A stretch of 31,268 nt of DNA, taken from positions 1-31,268 of the forward strand of contig JAAZJE010000032.1 of the NCBI GenBank assembly GCA_012800515.1, given 5' to 3'. The stretch is from Clostridiaceae bacterium (GTDB lineage: Bacteria > Bacillota > Clostridia > Saccharofermentanales > Fastidiosipilaceae). The translations under genes and the position numbers were made by a program. The notes under the pieces were generated by a model that saw only the letters and a program-made list of their open reading frames with translations, searched no databases and was not told the origin of the DNA. Positions 7,984 through 17,000 of this stretch are shown piece by piece (the first letter of the stretch is position 1; each line of letters starts with the position of its first letter).

Positions 7984-8005
7984 TGTTAGTTAGAGCATGC
8001 TAACA
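7984..8005 (+). promoter_or_regulatory. Inverted repeat in exporter leader
   Basis: TGTTAG (7984-7989) and CTAACA (8000-8005) form inverted arms around a 10-base centre, downstream of the predicted transcription start and upstream of the first ABC gene. It could be an operator or a small hairpin; no direct evidence distinguishes them. Confidence 0.35.
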
Positions 8006-8035
8006 ATAGAGACAAAGCGGAAAGGCGCGGAATTA

Positions 8036-9772
8036 ATGATTGAGAAAAGACTCCTTCGCCTCTTAGGCGAAAACAGAAAATACATTTTCTACACGGTGGC
8101 TCTGATGGCAACAGGGCTCTTTGCCAATGTCGCAATCACGGGGAGCATTTGCCGCGCTATCGGATTGGCGGCGGAGTATGACAACAGTCGCGGTAGCGCC
8201 GTCTTTTTGTGGCCGACGTCGGTCGCCCTCATCGGAATCGTCGCGCGATACATCGCCTCTCGCCTTGTGGGAAATTTGAAAGACACGCTGGGCAAAAAAG
8301 CGAAGAAGGATCTTCGCAAAAAAATCTATAACAAAATCGTTCGACTGGGCGTTCGCTCAGCGGACGGAATGAGTATGGCGGGGCTGACTCAGATTTCCAT
8401 GGAAGGTGTCGAGCAGCTCGACCTGTACTACTCCTCTTATATACCGCAGTTCTTCTATGCGATGACGGCGCCCGTCATTTTGTTCTTAATTACAGTCTGG
8501 ATCGATTGGCGCGTGGCCCTCGTACTCCTGGCCTGCGTCCCCCTGATCCCCCTCTCTATCGTCGCGGTGTCCAAATACGCCCGACGCATTTTCACCAAAT
8601 ATTGGGGCAAATATACCTCTATGGGCGACGGCTTCCTCGACAGCGTTCAGGGGCTGAAGGAACTCAAGATCTTCAAGGCGGACGGCGCGCAACACGTCAA
8701 AATGAACGCCGCCAGCGAGGAGTTTCGCAAGATCACGATGAAAGTACTCGTAATGCAACTGTTCAGTGTCACCATCATGGACTTTGTGGCTTACGGCGGC
8801 GCGGGTCTCGGCATCGCAATCACGGTGTTCGACGCAGTCAATCGCGGGATCTCCCCTTTCGCGGCATTGTTTCTGATTCTTGTGGCGGTCGAATTTTTCC
8901 TCCCCCTCCGCGCCTTCGGCTCGGCCTTCCACGTGGCAATGAGCGGAATCTCCGCCGGCAACAAAATCCTTTCGCTGCTCGACCTCCCCGATCCCGTCTG
9001 GGGTGAGGACGAAGTAACAGGCACTGCGCTGGCAGTGCAAAACCTCAGATTCTCCTACGATGGCCACCGGGACGTACTGAAAAACATCACCATGAACTTT
9101 CCCGAAGCCGGCATGACCGCCATCGTGGGCGAATCCGGCTGCGGCAAGTCCACCATCGTGAACATGCTACTCGGTGCCTTCCGCCCGCAAACCGGAACGG
9201 TCACCGTAGGCGGCGAACCCGTCGAAAGTCTGTCCCGCGAGAACTACTACTCCCATCTGGCGGTAGTCAGCCATAATACTTACATTTTCAACGAAAGCGT
9301 TCGCGCCAATTTCATGCTCGCCGACAAGAACGTGACGGACGAAGAAATCCACGCGGCCTTGAAAAAAGTCAACCTCGACAGCTTCATTCGCGAAAACGGC
9401 GGGCTTGACAAGATTATCACCGAAGACGCGACTAATATCTCCGGCGGACAAAGACAGCGCCTGGCCCTGGCAATAAATCTCGTCGCGGATAAGGACATTT
9501 ACATCTTCGATGAGGCTACGAGCAATATCGACATTGAGAGCGAAGCCGTCATCATGGCCAACGTCCGGGAACTCGCCAAGAGTAAATCCGTGATCGTCAT
9601 CTCCCATCGACTCGGCAATGTCGTGCCTTCCGGCCGCATCTACTACATGGAGGCGGGCGAAGTCAGAGAAAGCGGAACCCACGATGAATTGATGAGCAAA
9701 CAGGGCGGATATGCCCGGCTCTATTCCCGGCAGAAAGAGCTGGAAGAAGGCTATGTGGAGGTTAACGCATGA
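8036..9772 (+). CDS. ABC exporter half-transporter, CydD-like
   Basis: The protein is a type IV ABC exporter with membrane and nucleotide-binding domains fused (578 residues from the start chosen). About six transmembrane helices lie in residues 15-300. The ATPase has Walker A GESGCGKST at about 365-373, signature SGGQRQR near 470, Walker B IYIFDEAT near 487 and H-loop SHR near 524. An in-frame ATG at 7997 has no SD. The ATG at 8036 gives the natural N-terminus MIEKRLLRLLGENRKY and follows a weak AAAGG, so I chose it. The Walker B aspartate is followed by Glu, so this site should hydrolyse ATP. The stop overlaps the next gene by four bases. It resembles CydD-type thiol exporter subunits, but the substrate is unknown and no cydAB is nearby. 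Confidence 0.88.
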   Translation: MIEKRLLRLLGENRKYIFYTVALMATGLFANVAITGSICRAIGLAAEYDNSRGSAVFLWPTSVALIGIVARYIASRLVGNLKDTLGKKAKKDLRKKIYNKIVRLGVRSADGMSMAGLTQISMEGVEQLDLYYSSYIPQFFYAMTAPVILFLITVWIDWRVALVLLACVPLIPLSIVAVSKYARRIFTKYWGKYTSMGDGFLDSVQGLKELKIFKADGAQHVKMNAASEEFRKITMKVLVMQLFSVTIMDFVAYGGAGLGIAITVFDAVNRGISPFAALFLILVAVEFFLPLRAFGSAFHVAMSGISAGNKILSLLDLPDPVWGEDEVTGTALAVQNLRFSYDGHRDVLKNITMNFPEAGMTAIVGESGCGKSTIVNMLLGAFRPQTGTVTVGGEPVESLSRENYYSHLAVVSHNTYIFNESVRANFMLADKNVTDEEIHAALKKVNLDSFIRENGGLDKIITEDATNISGGQRQRLALAINLVADKDIYIFDEATSNIDIESEAVIMANVRELAKSKSVIVISHRLGNVVPSGRIYYMEAGEVRESGTHDELMSKQGGYARLYSRQKELEEGYVEVNA

Positions 9773-11466
9773 ACAAAAAGAAGAAACTCCGCCGTAGCGG
9801 CGCAAAAATAATGACCAGTCTGATTCTGCTTCTCGGTAGCCTCAGCTACATCATGGTTCTCGCCGTCATCAACGGCTCGTTCGGGTTCATCTGCGCCATG
9901 GGCGTAACACTAATGGGCGCCGTCGGCGTCGCCAAAGCCCTCGGTGAGAGCATCGCCTTATCCTACGGCCTCATCATCGGTCTTGCCGTCGGCTTCGGCG
10001 CCCTCCGCGGGCTACTCCGCTACATCGAGCAATACAGCAACCACTACATCGCCTTCCGCCTGCTCGCGGTTCTCCGCGACAAAATCTTCGCGGCGTTACG
10101 GTTGCTCTCCCCCGCAAAGCTAGAGAGCAAACAAAAAGGCTCCATCATCGCGATGATCACATCGGACATTGAAGTTCTCGAAGTGTTCTACGCGCACACC
10201 ATTTCGCCCATCTGCATCGCGATCATCGTATCCGCGGCCGTGGTGCTGTTCACGGGCTTCGTCTCAAGCTGGTGGTTAGCCTTCGTCGCCCTCGTCGGCT
10301 TCGTAACGATCGGCATCATCGTTCCGCTCATTTCTTCCAAGAGGCTGAAGGCCTCCGGCGTCCGCTACCGCGCCGAATTCGCCTCCTTCAACGCCTATTT
10401 CCTCGACAGCATCAAGGGCATCAAAGACCTCGTCCTCAACAACGCCGGCAAAGAGCGGGAAAAGGAAGTCAACCACCGTTCCGACCTCCTCCTGACGGAA
10501 ACCAAAAAACTGAAACGCGACACCACCAAGGCCGCGGCGGCGACGGAGCTTTGGGTCTCCGCCTTCATCCTCATCGCCCTCGCCGTCGGCATCCTGCTCG
10601 TAGCACAAGGTACGCTCTCAATCGGTAGAATGATTATCGGCGTCGTTGCCGTCTTCGGCTCCTTCGGCCCCGTCATCGCCATCTCGGCCCTACCCGGCGA
10701 TCTGACCCAGACCCTTGCGGCGGGAGACAGAGTTCTCAATCTGTTGGCGGAAGAGCCCGCGGTTAGACCCGTAACGAACGGCAAAACCATTGATTTTGAA
10801 AAATTGGAGGTTAATAACCTCTCCTTCTCCTATGACGGCAAGACCCCGGTGCTGTCCGACGTCTCCATACGCGCCGAAAAGGGCGAGATCGTCGGCATCG
10901 TCGGCAAGTCCGGTAGCGGCAAATCCACCCTCCTGAAGCTTCTGTTGCGCTTCTGGCAGAAGGATAAGGGTGAAATCAACTACAACGGTATCGATATCGA
11001 CGAAATAGACACCGACAGCCTGCTGGACAATGTGACCTTGGTCAGCCAGGAAACATACCTCTTTGATGAAACCATTGAGGATAATTTGCGCATCGCCAAA
11101 GCCGACGCAACCATGGAGGAAATTGAGGCCGCCTGCAAACTCGCCTCCGTCCACGATTTCATCCTCACCCTGCCCGACGGATACCAAACCAGAGTCGGTA
11201 TGCTGGGCGACAATCTCTCCTCCGGCGAAAAGCAGCGCATCGGCCTCGCCCGCGCCTTCCTGCGCGGCAGCGAGCTGATACTCCTCGACGAACCGACGAG
11301 CAATGTGGACAGCATCAACGAAGGCATCATCCTGAAAGCGCTGAAAGAGCAAAAACGCAAAAAGAGCATTATTCTCGTATCCCATCGCGAATCCACAATG
11401 GCGATCGCCGATCGCATCTATCGCAGCAAAATAGAAAACATAACGGATAAGAAAAATGAAGCTTAA
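9769..11466 (+). CDS. ABC exporter half-transporter, CydC-like
   Basis: This 565-residue fused membrane/ATPase protein is the likely heterodimer partner of the preceding gene, to which it is coupled by an ATGA overlap. Transmembrane helices span about residues 12-310. The ATPase shows Walker A GKSGSGKST at 379-387, signature LSSGEKQR at 483-490, Walker B LILLDEPT with catalytic E508, and an SHRES H-loop. Both half-transporters therefore have intact catalytic glutamates, unlike exporters with one degenerate site. The C-terminus is short and lysine-rich. The CydC-like label rests on overall organisation and order. Transport of a thiol, peptide, haem-related compound or drug is equally possible. 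Confidence 0.86.
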   Translation: MNKKKKLRRSGAKIMTSLILLLGSLSYIMVLAVINGSFGFICAMGVTLMGAVGVAKALGESIALSYGLIIGLAVGFGALRGLLRYIEQYSNHYIAFRLLAVLRDKIFAALRLLSPAKLESKQKGSIIAMITSDIEVLEVFYAHTISPICIAIIVSAAVVLFTGFVSSWWLAFVALVGFVTIGIIVPLISSKRLKASGVRYRAEFASFNAYFLDSIKGIKDLVLNNAGKEREKEVNHRSDLLLTETKKLKRDTTKAAAATELWVSAFILIALAVGILLVAQGTLSIGRMIIGVVAVFGSFGPVIAISALPGDLTQTLAAGDRVLNLLAEEPAVRPVTNGKTIDFEKLEVNNLSFSYDGKTPVLSDVSIRAEKGEIVGIVGKSGSGKSTLLKLLLRFWQKDKGEINYNGIDIDEIDTDSLLDNVTLVSQETYLFDETIEDNLRIAKADATMEEIEAACKLASVHDFILTLPDGYQTRVGMLGDNLSSGEKQRIGLARAFLRGSELILLDEPTSNVDSINEGIILKALKEQKRKKSIILVSHRESTMAIADRIYRSKIENITDKKNEA

Positions 11467-11890
11467 AAAGATTTTTTGGATAGTCCTCGGTTGCATCGGC
11501 GTGGGACTCGGCGCTCTCGGGGCGGTTTTGCCCATGCTACCCTCGGTTCCCTTCCTGCTGTTGGCGGCGGTCAGCTTCGCAAAAAGTTCCGAAAAATTAC
11601 ATGCCTGGTTCGTCGAGACGAAGCTATACAAAAAGAACCTGGAGAGCTATGTGAAGGGTCAAGGTATGTCCCCGGCGACGAAAATACGGGCGATAATTGC
11701 CTTAACGCTCCTGATGGGCTTCGGCTTTACGATGATGATTCTGAAAGCTCTGTACATACCCTGCACTATTCTCGGCGTCGTATGGTTATTCCATATTCTA
11801 TACTTCATATTTGGGGTGAAGACTTACAGACCGGAAACCGAGGCGTCAAAAAAGGAAAAAACCGCGGATAGCGAAAATTCAACTTTATAA
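11456..11890 (+). CDS. DUF454 (YbaN-like) small membrane protein
   Basis: The 144-residue protein has an N-terminal hydrophobic helix with a GLGALGAVLPMLPSVPFLLLAA segment typical of the DUF454/YbaN family. A conserved-looking amphipathic region follows (KLHAWFVETKLYKKNLESY), then two further membrane helices (about residues 78-117) and a polar tail. It overlaps the CydC-like gene by 11 bases, so it is very probably made with the exporter. No biochemical function is established for DUF454. The coupling suggests an accessory role in the same membrane process, which is inference. Confidence 0.82.
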   Translation: MKLKKIFWIVLGCIGVGLGALGAVLPMLPSVPFLLLAAVSFAKSSEKLHAWFVETKLYKKNLESYVKGQGMSPATKIRAIIALTLLMGFGFTMMILKALYIPCTILGVVWLFHILYFIFGVKTYRPETEASKKEKTADSENSTL

Positions 11891-11913
11891 ATTATTTCCC
11901 ATGATAAATATTG

Positions 11914-11923
11914 CTTGCGCAAG
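11914..11923. promoter_or_regulatory. 10-bp palindrome before the AraC gene
   Basis: CTTGCGCAAG is a perfect palindrome in the 121-base gap between the DUF454 gene and the AraC-family gene. It may be an operator for this regulator, but a palindrome this short can occur by chance. Confidence 0.25.
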
Positions 11924-12011
11924 AATTGCACACCCGTTTAGCAGATGGACAACGCAATAATGTGGTGTTAGAATGAGCGGAGAAAACAGATACTTAGACG
12001 GGGGAATTATC

Positions 12012-12905
12012 ATGACAAAGAAAGAGCAAAGTGAGATGCTTCTCGAACAGTCCAGCTTTGAAGGTCCGATTTTTGTCAGCCAAGTTTCGGATACCGGACC
12101 GGAAGAACCCATTGAAAGCCATTATCATGATTATTACGAATTATACTTTTATACCGGCAACGGCATGACCTATATAGTCGAAGGGAAGTCATATTACCTG
12201 CGCACCAACGACATCATGTTAGTGGAAAAATATGCCCCTCACCACACAACCTATTCATCCGGACAAAAGCGTGACCGAATTCTGATTCGTTTTGCTCCGT
12301 TCATCCTCGAATACATCACTTCTCCGACCATCCAAAAGGTGTTCAAAAAAATGTTCGAGCAGCGTCATATCAGCATACCAAATGCCGAGGCTCTGCACAC
12401 CGTCGTCCGTCTGCTGAATACCATCGTCAAAACCTCTCACGAGCCGATCACACTCTTCCAGCAACTACGCCTTCGTTACGAGCTGCTCAAGCTTCTCGTC
12501 CTGCTTGCCGAGCATAGCGCACCGCCGCGCCGCACCAGCACCGCTCAGACCAAGGAGGAAAAAGATCAACACGTCGAGGAGGCCGCCGCTTACATCGACG
12601 CCCACTTCAAGGAAAAGCTAAGTCTGGACATTATTGCTGAGGCAATCAACGTCAATAAATTCTACCTGTCGCGGGTTTTCAACGAAGTCATGGGCATCAG
12701 CATCGTCAAGCACATCTCCTCCCGTCGCCTCGCCGAGGCCGAGCGTCTCCTGCGCGTCGATCTTCACTCAATCACGCAGGTCAGTCAGATGTCCGGCTTC
12801 AGCTCCATGAGCCATTTCATCAAGCAGTTCAAAGAGGCCTACGGAATGACGCCGGGCGAGTTCCGCCAGCAAGCCAAAGAAAAACGCAAAAAGCGCGAGT
12901 TCTGA
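12012..12905 (+). CDS. AraC-family transcriptional regulator with cupin sensor domain
   Basis: From the chosen start the protein has 297 residues. The N-terminal half is a cupin-like sensor domain: SHYHDYYELYFYTGNG near residue 33 and later APHHTTY are typical metal- or ligand-pocket histidines of this class. The C-terminal 100 residues hold the two AraC helix-turn-helix motifs. The first is LSLDIIAEAINVNKFYLSRVF; the second contains ITQVSQMSGFSSMSHFIKQFKE and ends in the family's YGMTPGEFR. An ATG at 11973 is in frame, but the ATG at 12012 has GGGGGAA eight bases upstream and is preferred. Located just after the exporter operon on the same strand, it is the obvious candidate regulator of it. 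The ligand is unknown. Confidence 0.88.
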   Translation: MTKKEQSEMLLEQSSFEGPIFVSQVSDTGPEEPIESHYHDYYELYFYTGNGMTYIVEGKSYYLRTNDIMLVEKYAPHHTTYSSGQKRDRILIRFAPFILEYITSPTIQKVFKKMFEQRHISIPNAEALHTVVRLLNTIVKTSHEPITLFQQLRLRYELLKLLVLLAEHSAPPRRTSTAQTKEEKDQHVEEAAAYIDAHFKEKLSLDIIAEAINVNKFYLSRVFNEVMGISIVKHISSRRLAEAERLLRVDLHSITQVSQMSGFSSMSHFIKQFKEAYGMTPGEFRQQAKEKRKKREF

Positions 12906-12991
12906 TCCACCGCTGCGGACGCGGTTTTCGTACCGTCTGTGGCTCCATACCAAAGACAAGTTTCACACTAAACTCATCTAATTTTACCAAG

Positions 12992-13026
12992 CTGTCCGTT
13001 CCACTCCGAGGAGCGGGCAGTTTTTT
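12992..13026 (+). terminator. Rho-independent terminator after the AraC gene
   Basis: CTGTCCGTTCC pairs with GGAGCGGGCAG (11 bp including two G-U pairs) around a 7-base loop, followed directly by TTTTTT (13021-13026). It lies 86 bases after the AraC stop codon. Confidence 0.88.
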
Positions 13027-13132
13027 CGGTCGTCATCCGGTGCCGGCGCCTGATCCCGTTCTCACCGTCCTCGATGCCGGTGCCGGCGTCCAGCGTCGAG
13101 TCCCGGCTCTGTCGCCCAATCCCGCTCCCGCC

Positions 13133-13339
13133 GACCCCGATTTCAACTTTTACACAGTTGATTCCAGGGTTCAAGCTGTAAAAGTTGAATTAGCGGGAAG
13201 GAGTAGGGTGGTTGGCCAACAGGAAACAGTCGGATTGCCTTGAACATCTCCCGCCGACCCCGATTTCAACTTTTACACGATCGATTCCAGAGTTCAGGCT
13301 GTAAAAGTTGAATTAGCGGGAAGGAGCAGGGTGGTTGGC
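13133..13339 (-). repeat. Tandem 123-bp repeat array, locus B (inverted orientation)
   Basis: Two 65-bp palindromic cores lie at 13133-13197 and 13256-13320, again exactly 123 bases apart. They are the reverse complement of the locus A repeat, and the spacer also matches (for example GGGTGGTTGG after each core, corresponding to CCACCCC in locus A). The core arms read CCCCGATTTCAACTTTTACA and TGTAAAAGTTGAATTAGCGG. The array lies between the AraC terminator and the purine-operon leader and encodes nothing recognisable. Confidence 0.9.
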
Positions 13340-13393
13340 AGGAGATGGAAGCGGCGGCAAATAGCGGTCAATTTTCTTCGTGTGCGGCCCTGG

Positions 13394-13541
13394 ATTTTAT
13401 TCTCCGTTCGGAGTAAAATTGACTTAGTTAATTGCCGTGGTGAGCCACGTGGAATGTGGCCGGCAAACGATGACGAAACCCTCCGGCTTGAGTCCGGGGC
13501 ATTGTTTGCTTTTCCTCCGGCAAATAGCGAAGGAGGGTGTT
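13394..13541 (+). promoter_or_regulatory. Structured leader of the purine operon
   Basis: Successive hairpins can be drawn. ATTTTA..CTCCG/CGGAGTAAAAT lies at 13394-13419. TTGCCG/CGGCAA (13432-13437 with 13461-13466) encloses GCCAC/GTGGC. CTCCGG/CCGGGG lies at 13481-13499. The purE SD (AAGGAGGG, 13530-13537) can pair locally with CCTCC at 13514-13518, or with ACCCTCC at 13478-13484. The first hairpin contains CCGAAC on the minus strand, the core of the Bacillus PurBox, but the flanks fit poorly. I do not recognise a known purine, ZTP or PRPP riboswitch here, and I see no convincing promoter. Confidence 0.45.
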
Positions 13542-14051
13542 TTGAGTAAGGTTACTGTGATTATGGGAAGCCGCTCCGACGCAAGTATTATGTCGGCGGC
13601 TTTTTCGACTCTGAACGAGTTGGGTCTGTCTTTTGAAGTACGGGTACTGTCCGCCCACCGCGCTCCGCGAGCCCTTATTGAATACGTCGACTCGCTGCCC
13701 GAACGAGGTTGCCAAGTCATTATCGCCGCCGCCGGCGGTGCCGCGCATTTACCCGGCGTGATCGCCGGTTTGACCGATCTCCCGGTTATCGGCGTGCCGA
13801 TTCCGACCAAAATGATGGGCGGTCTCGACTCACTGCTCTCCATCGTCCAAATGCCCGGCGGCGTTCCGGTGGCAACCATGGCCACCGATCGAGCGGGGGC
13901 CAAAAACAGCGCCCTCTATGCCGCCCGTATTCTCGCCCTCGCCGATGATGAGCTGGCCGGTCGACTGGCCGAATACAACCGAAAACAAACCGATAACGTA
14001 GTACGCCAACAGATTTTCGGCAGTGACGAAATCGCCGCATCGGAAACCTGA
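13542..14051 (+). CDS. purE: PurE, N5-carboxyaminoimidazole ribonucleotide mutase (class I)
   Basis: The 169-residue enzyme interconverts N5-CAIR and CAIR in de novo purine synthesis. Class I features are visible: GSRSD at residues 9-13 and SAHRAP at 37-42, with the catalytic His39. A glycine-rich AAAGGAAHLPGV and a VIGVPIPTKMMGG segment complete the CAIR site. The start is TTG at 13542, five bases after a strong GGAGG. The next in-frame ATG (13563) would remove the first beta strand. An in-frame upstream ATG at 13437 would run through the leader hairpins and is rejected. A class I enzyme normally needs PurK, which is not in this window. It is the first gene of the purine operon, 25 bases before purL. 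Confidence 0.95.
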   Translation: MSKVTVIMGSRSDASIMSAAFSTLNELGLSFEVRVLSAHRAPRALIEYVDSLPERGCQVIIAAAGGAAHLPGVIAGLTDLPVIGVPIPTKMMGGLDSLLSIVQMPGGVPVATMATDRAGAKNSALYAARILALADDELAGRLAEYNRKQTDNVVRQQIFGSDEIAASET

Positions 14052-14076
14052 TTAAATTGATATTGAGGTAGTAGTG

Positions 14077-17000
14077 ATGAATTACAGATTCCTGGTCGGC
14101 AAACGCAAGGCATTTCGCACCGCGGCGGAGAGCCTGCTACAGCGCCTGCGTGATGACCTGCGGATAGCGAATTTACAATCCTTGGAACTCTACGACATAT
14201 ACGACATATACGGTGCAACCGCGACGGATCTCGAGTTGCTGAAAAACGATATCTGCACCTCGCCCGCAACCGACGAAATTGTGCCGGACGTAGCCGCGCT
14301 TTTGCAAACGTTGGAACTTGCTGGGCGAAGCTGGTTGGCCTGGGAGTTTTTGCCCGCCCAATTCGATCAGCGTGCCGCCGCTGCCGAGCAGTCGCTTCTG
14401 TTGCTACGTGCCGGTTCGGGTACGGCCTCGGATGCGGAAACCGCAAAAACTGCGGAGACTACACAATCCGCGAACCTGCCGCGGATTCGTACCGGATTTC
14501 TCGCCGCCTTCACGAGTTCGACGCCGGACGGACGGATCTCGCCCGCCGATTATGAGCGCATTCGCGATTATCTGATCAATCCGGTCGAGTGCCGCGTCAA
14601 GGATACGTCCGTCCTCGCCCCGCCCGCCCTTCCGGAGGCGGAATCCGTGCCGACGCTGACCGGCTTTATAAAGAACAGCCCGGACGAGCTGGCTGAATTC
14701 AAATCGGACTACGGCCTGGCAATGACGCTGGCCGATCTGGAACATGTGCAGAAGTATTTCCATGACGAAGAGCGGCGCGATCCGACTGAAACGGAAATCA
14801 GAGTTCTGGATACGTACTGGTCCGATCATTGCCGCCACACCACCTTTGAGACCGAACTGACCGATATCAGTATCACACCGGGGCCGTGGAAAAAGGAAAC
14901 CGAGTCCGCCCTGCGGGAGTACATGCGTTTGCGCGAATTTAACGAACGCACCGGGCGTCCCGTCACGCTGATGGATATGGCCACCTCCGTCGGCCGCGCC
15001 TTCCGCCGCGAAGGCCGCCTGGACGATTGGGAAGTCAGCGACGAGATCAATGCCTGCACGATCGAGGTCGATCTGCCGACCGCGAACGGCAACGAACCCT
15101 GGCTGATTTTCTTCAAGAATGAGACTCATAATCATCCGACCGAGATCGAGCCCTTTGGCGGTGCGGCCACCTGCCTGGGCGGCATCATTCGCGACCCGCT
15201 CTCCGGCCGCGGCTACGTTTATCAGGCGATGCGCATCTCCGGAGCGGCCGACACGACCGCCCCGCTCGGCGCCACGCTGCCCGGCAAGCTACCCCAGTCG
15301 GTGATCAGTCGCACCGCCGCGGAGGGCTTTTCGTCGTACGGCAATCAGATCGGCCTGCCCTCCACATATTTGAAAGAGATTTATCATCCCGGCTATGTCG
15401 CCAAGCGTCTCGAAGCCGGCGCCGTGGTCGCCGCCGCACCCCGTGCCAATGTCCAGCGCGGCATCCCGGCTCCGGGCGACCTCATCCTTTTGGTCGGCGG
15501 CCCCACCGGTCGCGACGGCATCGGCGGCGCCACGGGCTCGAGCAAAAAACATACGTCCGAGTCGCTGGATACTTCCGCCAGCCAGGTCCAGAAAGGTAAT
15601 CCCCCGGAAGAGCGCAAGCTGCAACGTCTTTTCCGTCGTCACGAAGCTGCCCGTCTGATCAAAAAGTGCAACGACTTCGGCGCCGGCGGTGTCTCGGTGG
15701 CGGTCGGCGAATTGGCCGACGGACTCCACATTAATTTGGATAATATCCGCGTGAAATACCCCGGGCTCAACGGCACCGAACTGGCGATTTCCGAGTCGCA
15801 GGAGCGCATGGCGATCATGATTGATCCCGCCGACCTGGCCGAATTTACCCGCTACGCCACGGAGGAAGACCTCCTGGTCACGCAACTGGCCACAGTCACG
15901 GCCGAGCCGCGCCTCGTTATCAATTGGCGGGGACAGCGCATCGTCGACATGAGCCGCGCCTTCCTCAACACCAACGGAGTGCGCCAGGAGCAGACCGTGC
16001 GCATTGCCGGCGCGCCGTGCGATGATTATCCCTACCAACGCGCCGCGGAAATGCTCGGTACGGAGGAGAGGGCGCCGGAATCGGACAACGCGGAAGCTCC
16101 CGAAGCTCAAACGCTCCGCACGGAAAAGATTGCGCCGGAATCGCCAGACACGGACAAGACTACAACCGCAGCCGACACCCCCGACTTTGCCGCCAAGCTC
16201 TACTCGGCTCTGACCTCCCCCAATGTCGCATCTCAGAAACGAATGGCTTCGCAGTTCGATTCGACTATCGGGCGCACAACGGTACTGCTGCCTTGGGGCG
16301 GCGTGACCCGTCGTACTGAGGAGGAAGGCTCCATCCAATTGATACCGCAATCCGAAGGCGATGTTACGCCCGCAACCGCAACTGCAACGGTTCTGACCCA
16401 TGGTTACGACCCGGAACTCTCGCACTGTTCGCCCTTCCTCGGCGCGATGTATTCAGTTGTCGAAGCCTGTGCTCGCCAGACCGCTCTCGGTGCCGACTAC
16501 ACCCGCGCCCGGCTTTCGAACCAAGAGTTCTTCCCCTCGCCCGGCCAAAAGCCCGAACGCTGGGGACTGCCCGCCGCGGCTCTCCTCGGTTTGGTCAAGG
16601 CACAGCTCGAACTCGGCACTCCCTCGATCGGCGGCAAGGACAGCATGTCCGGTACTTTCAACGATATCGATGTTCCGCCGACTCTTATTACTTTCGCTGT
16701 GACCCTCATGCCCGCCAATAAAGTCGTAAGTGCCGCCCTGCCAATGCCCGGTCTTGACCTCTATCTGGCCGCCCATCGTCCTCTGACCAACGGGATGCCG
16801 AACTTCCCGCAGTTGCGTCGACTCTGGCAACGCGTCCATACCGACATGCGTAATGGCGACATCGTTGCCGCTTCAACGGTCAAGTCCGGAGGTCTTGCCG
16901 AAGCTGTCGTCAAAATGGCGATCGGCAACAATATCGGCCTCAAACTCGAGTCCTTCGCGGATTGGTTCGCCCCTCTGCCGGGCTCCTTGGTTATCGCGAG

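Noticed and set aside
13397..13416. Bacillus-type PurBox (CCGAAC core on the minus strand)
   Set aside because: Only the six-base core matches; the A/T-rich flanks of the consensus and a properly spaced second inverted box are missing.
13437..13541. Longer PurE starting at the ATG at 13437
   Set aside because: The 35 extra codons run through the leader hairpins and SD. The TTG at 13542 has a strong SD and gives the normal PurE N-terminus.
13394..13541. Known purine, PRPP (ykkC-type) or ZTP riboswitch before purE
   Set aside because: I looked for the conserved core sequences of these classes and did not find them; only generic hairpins are supported.
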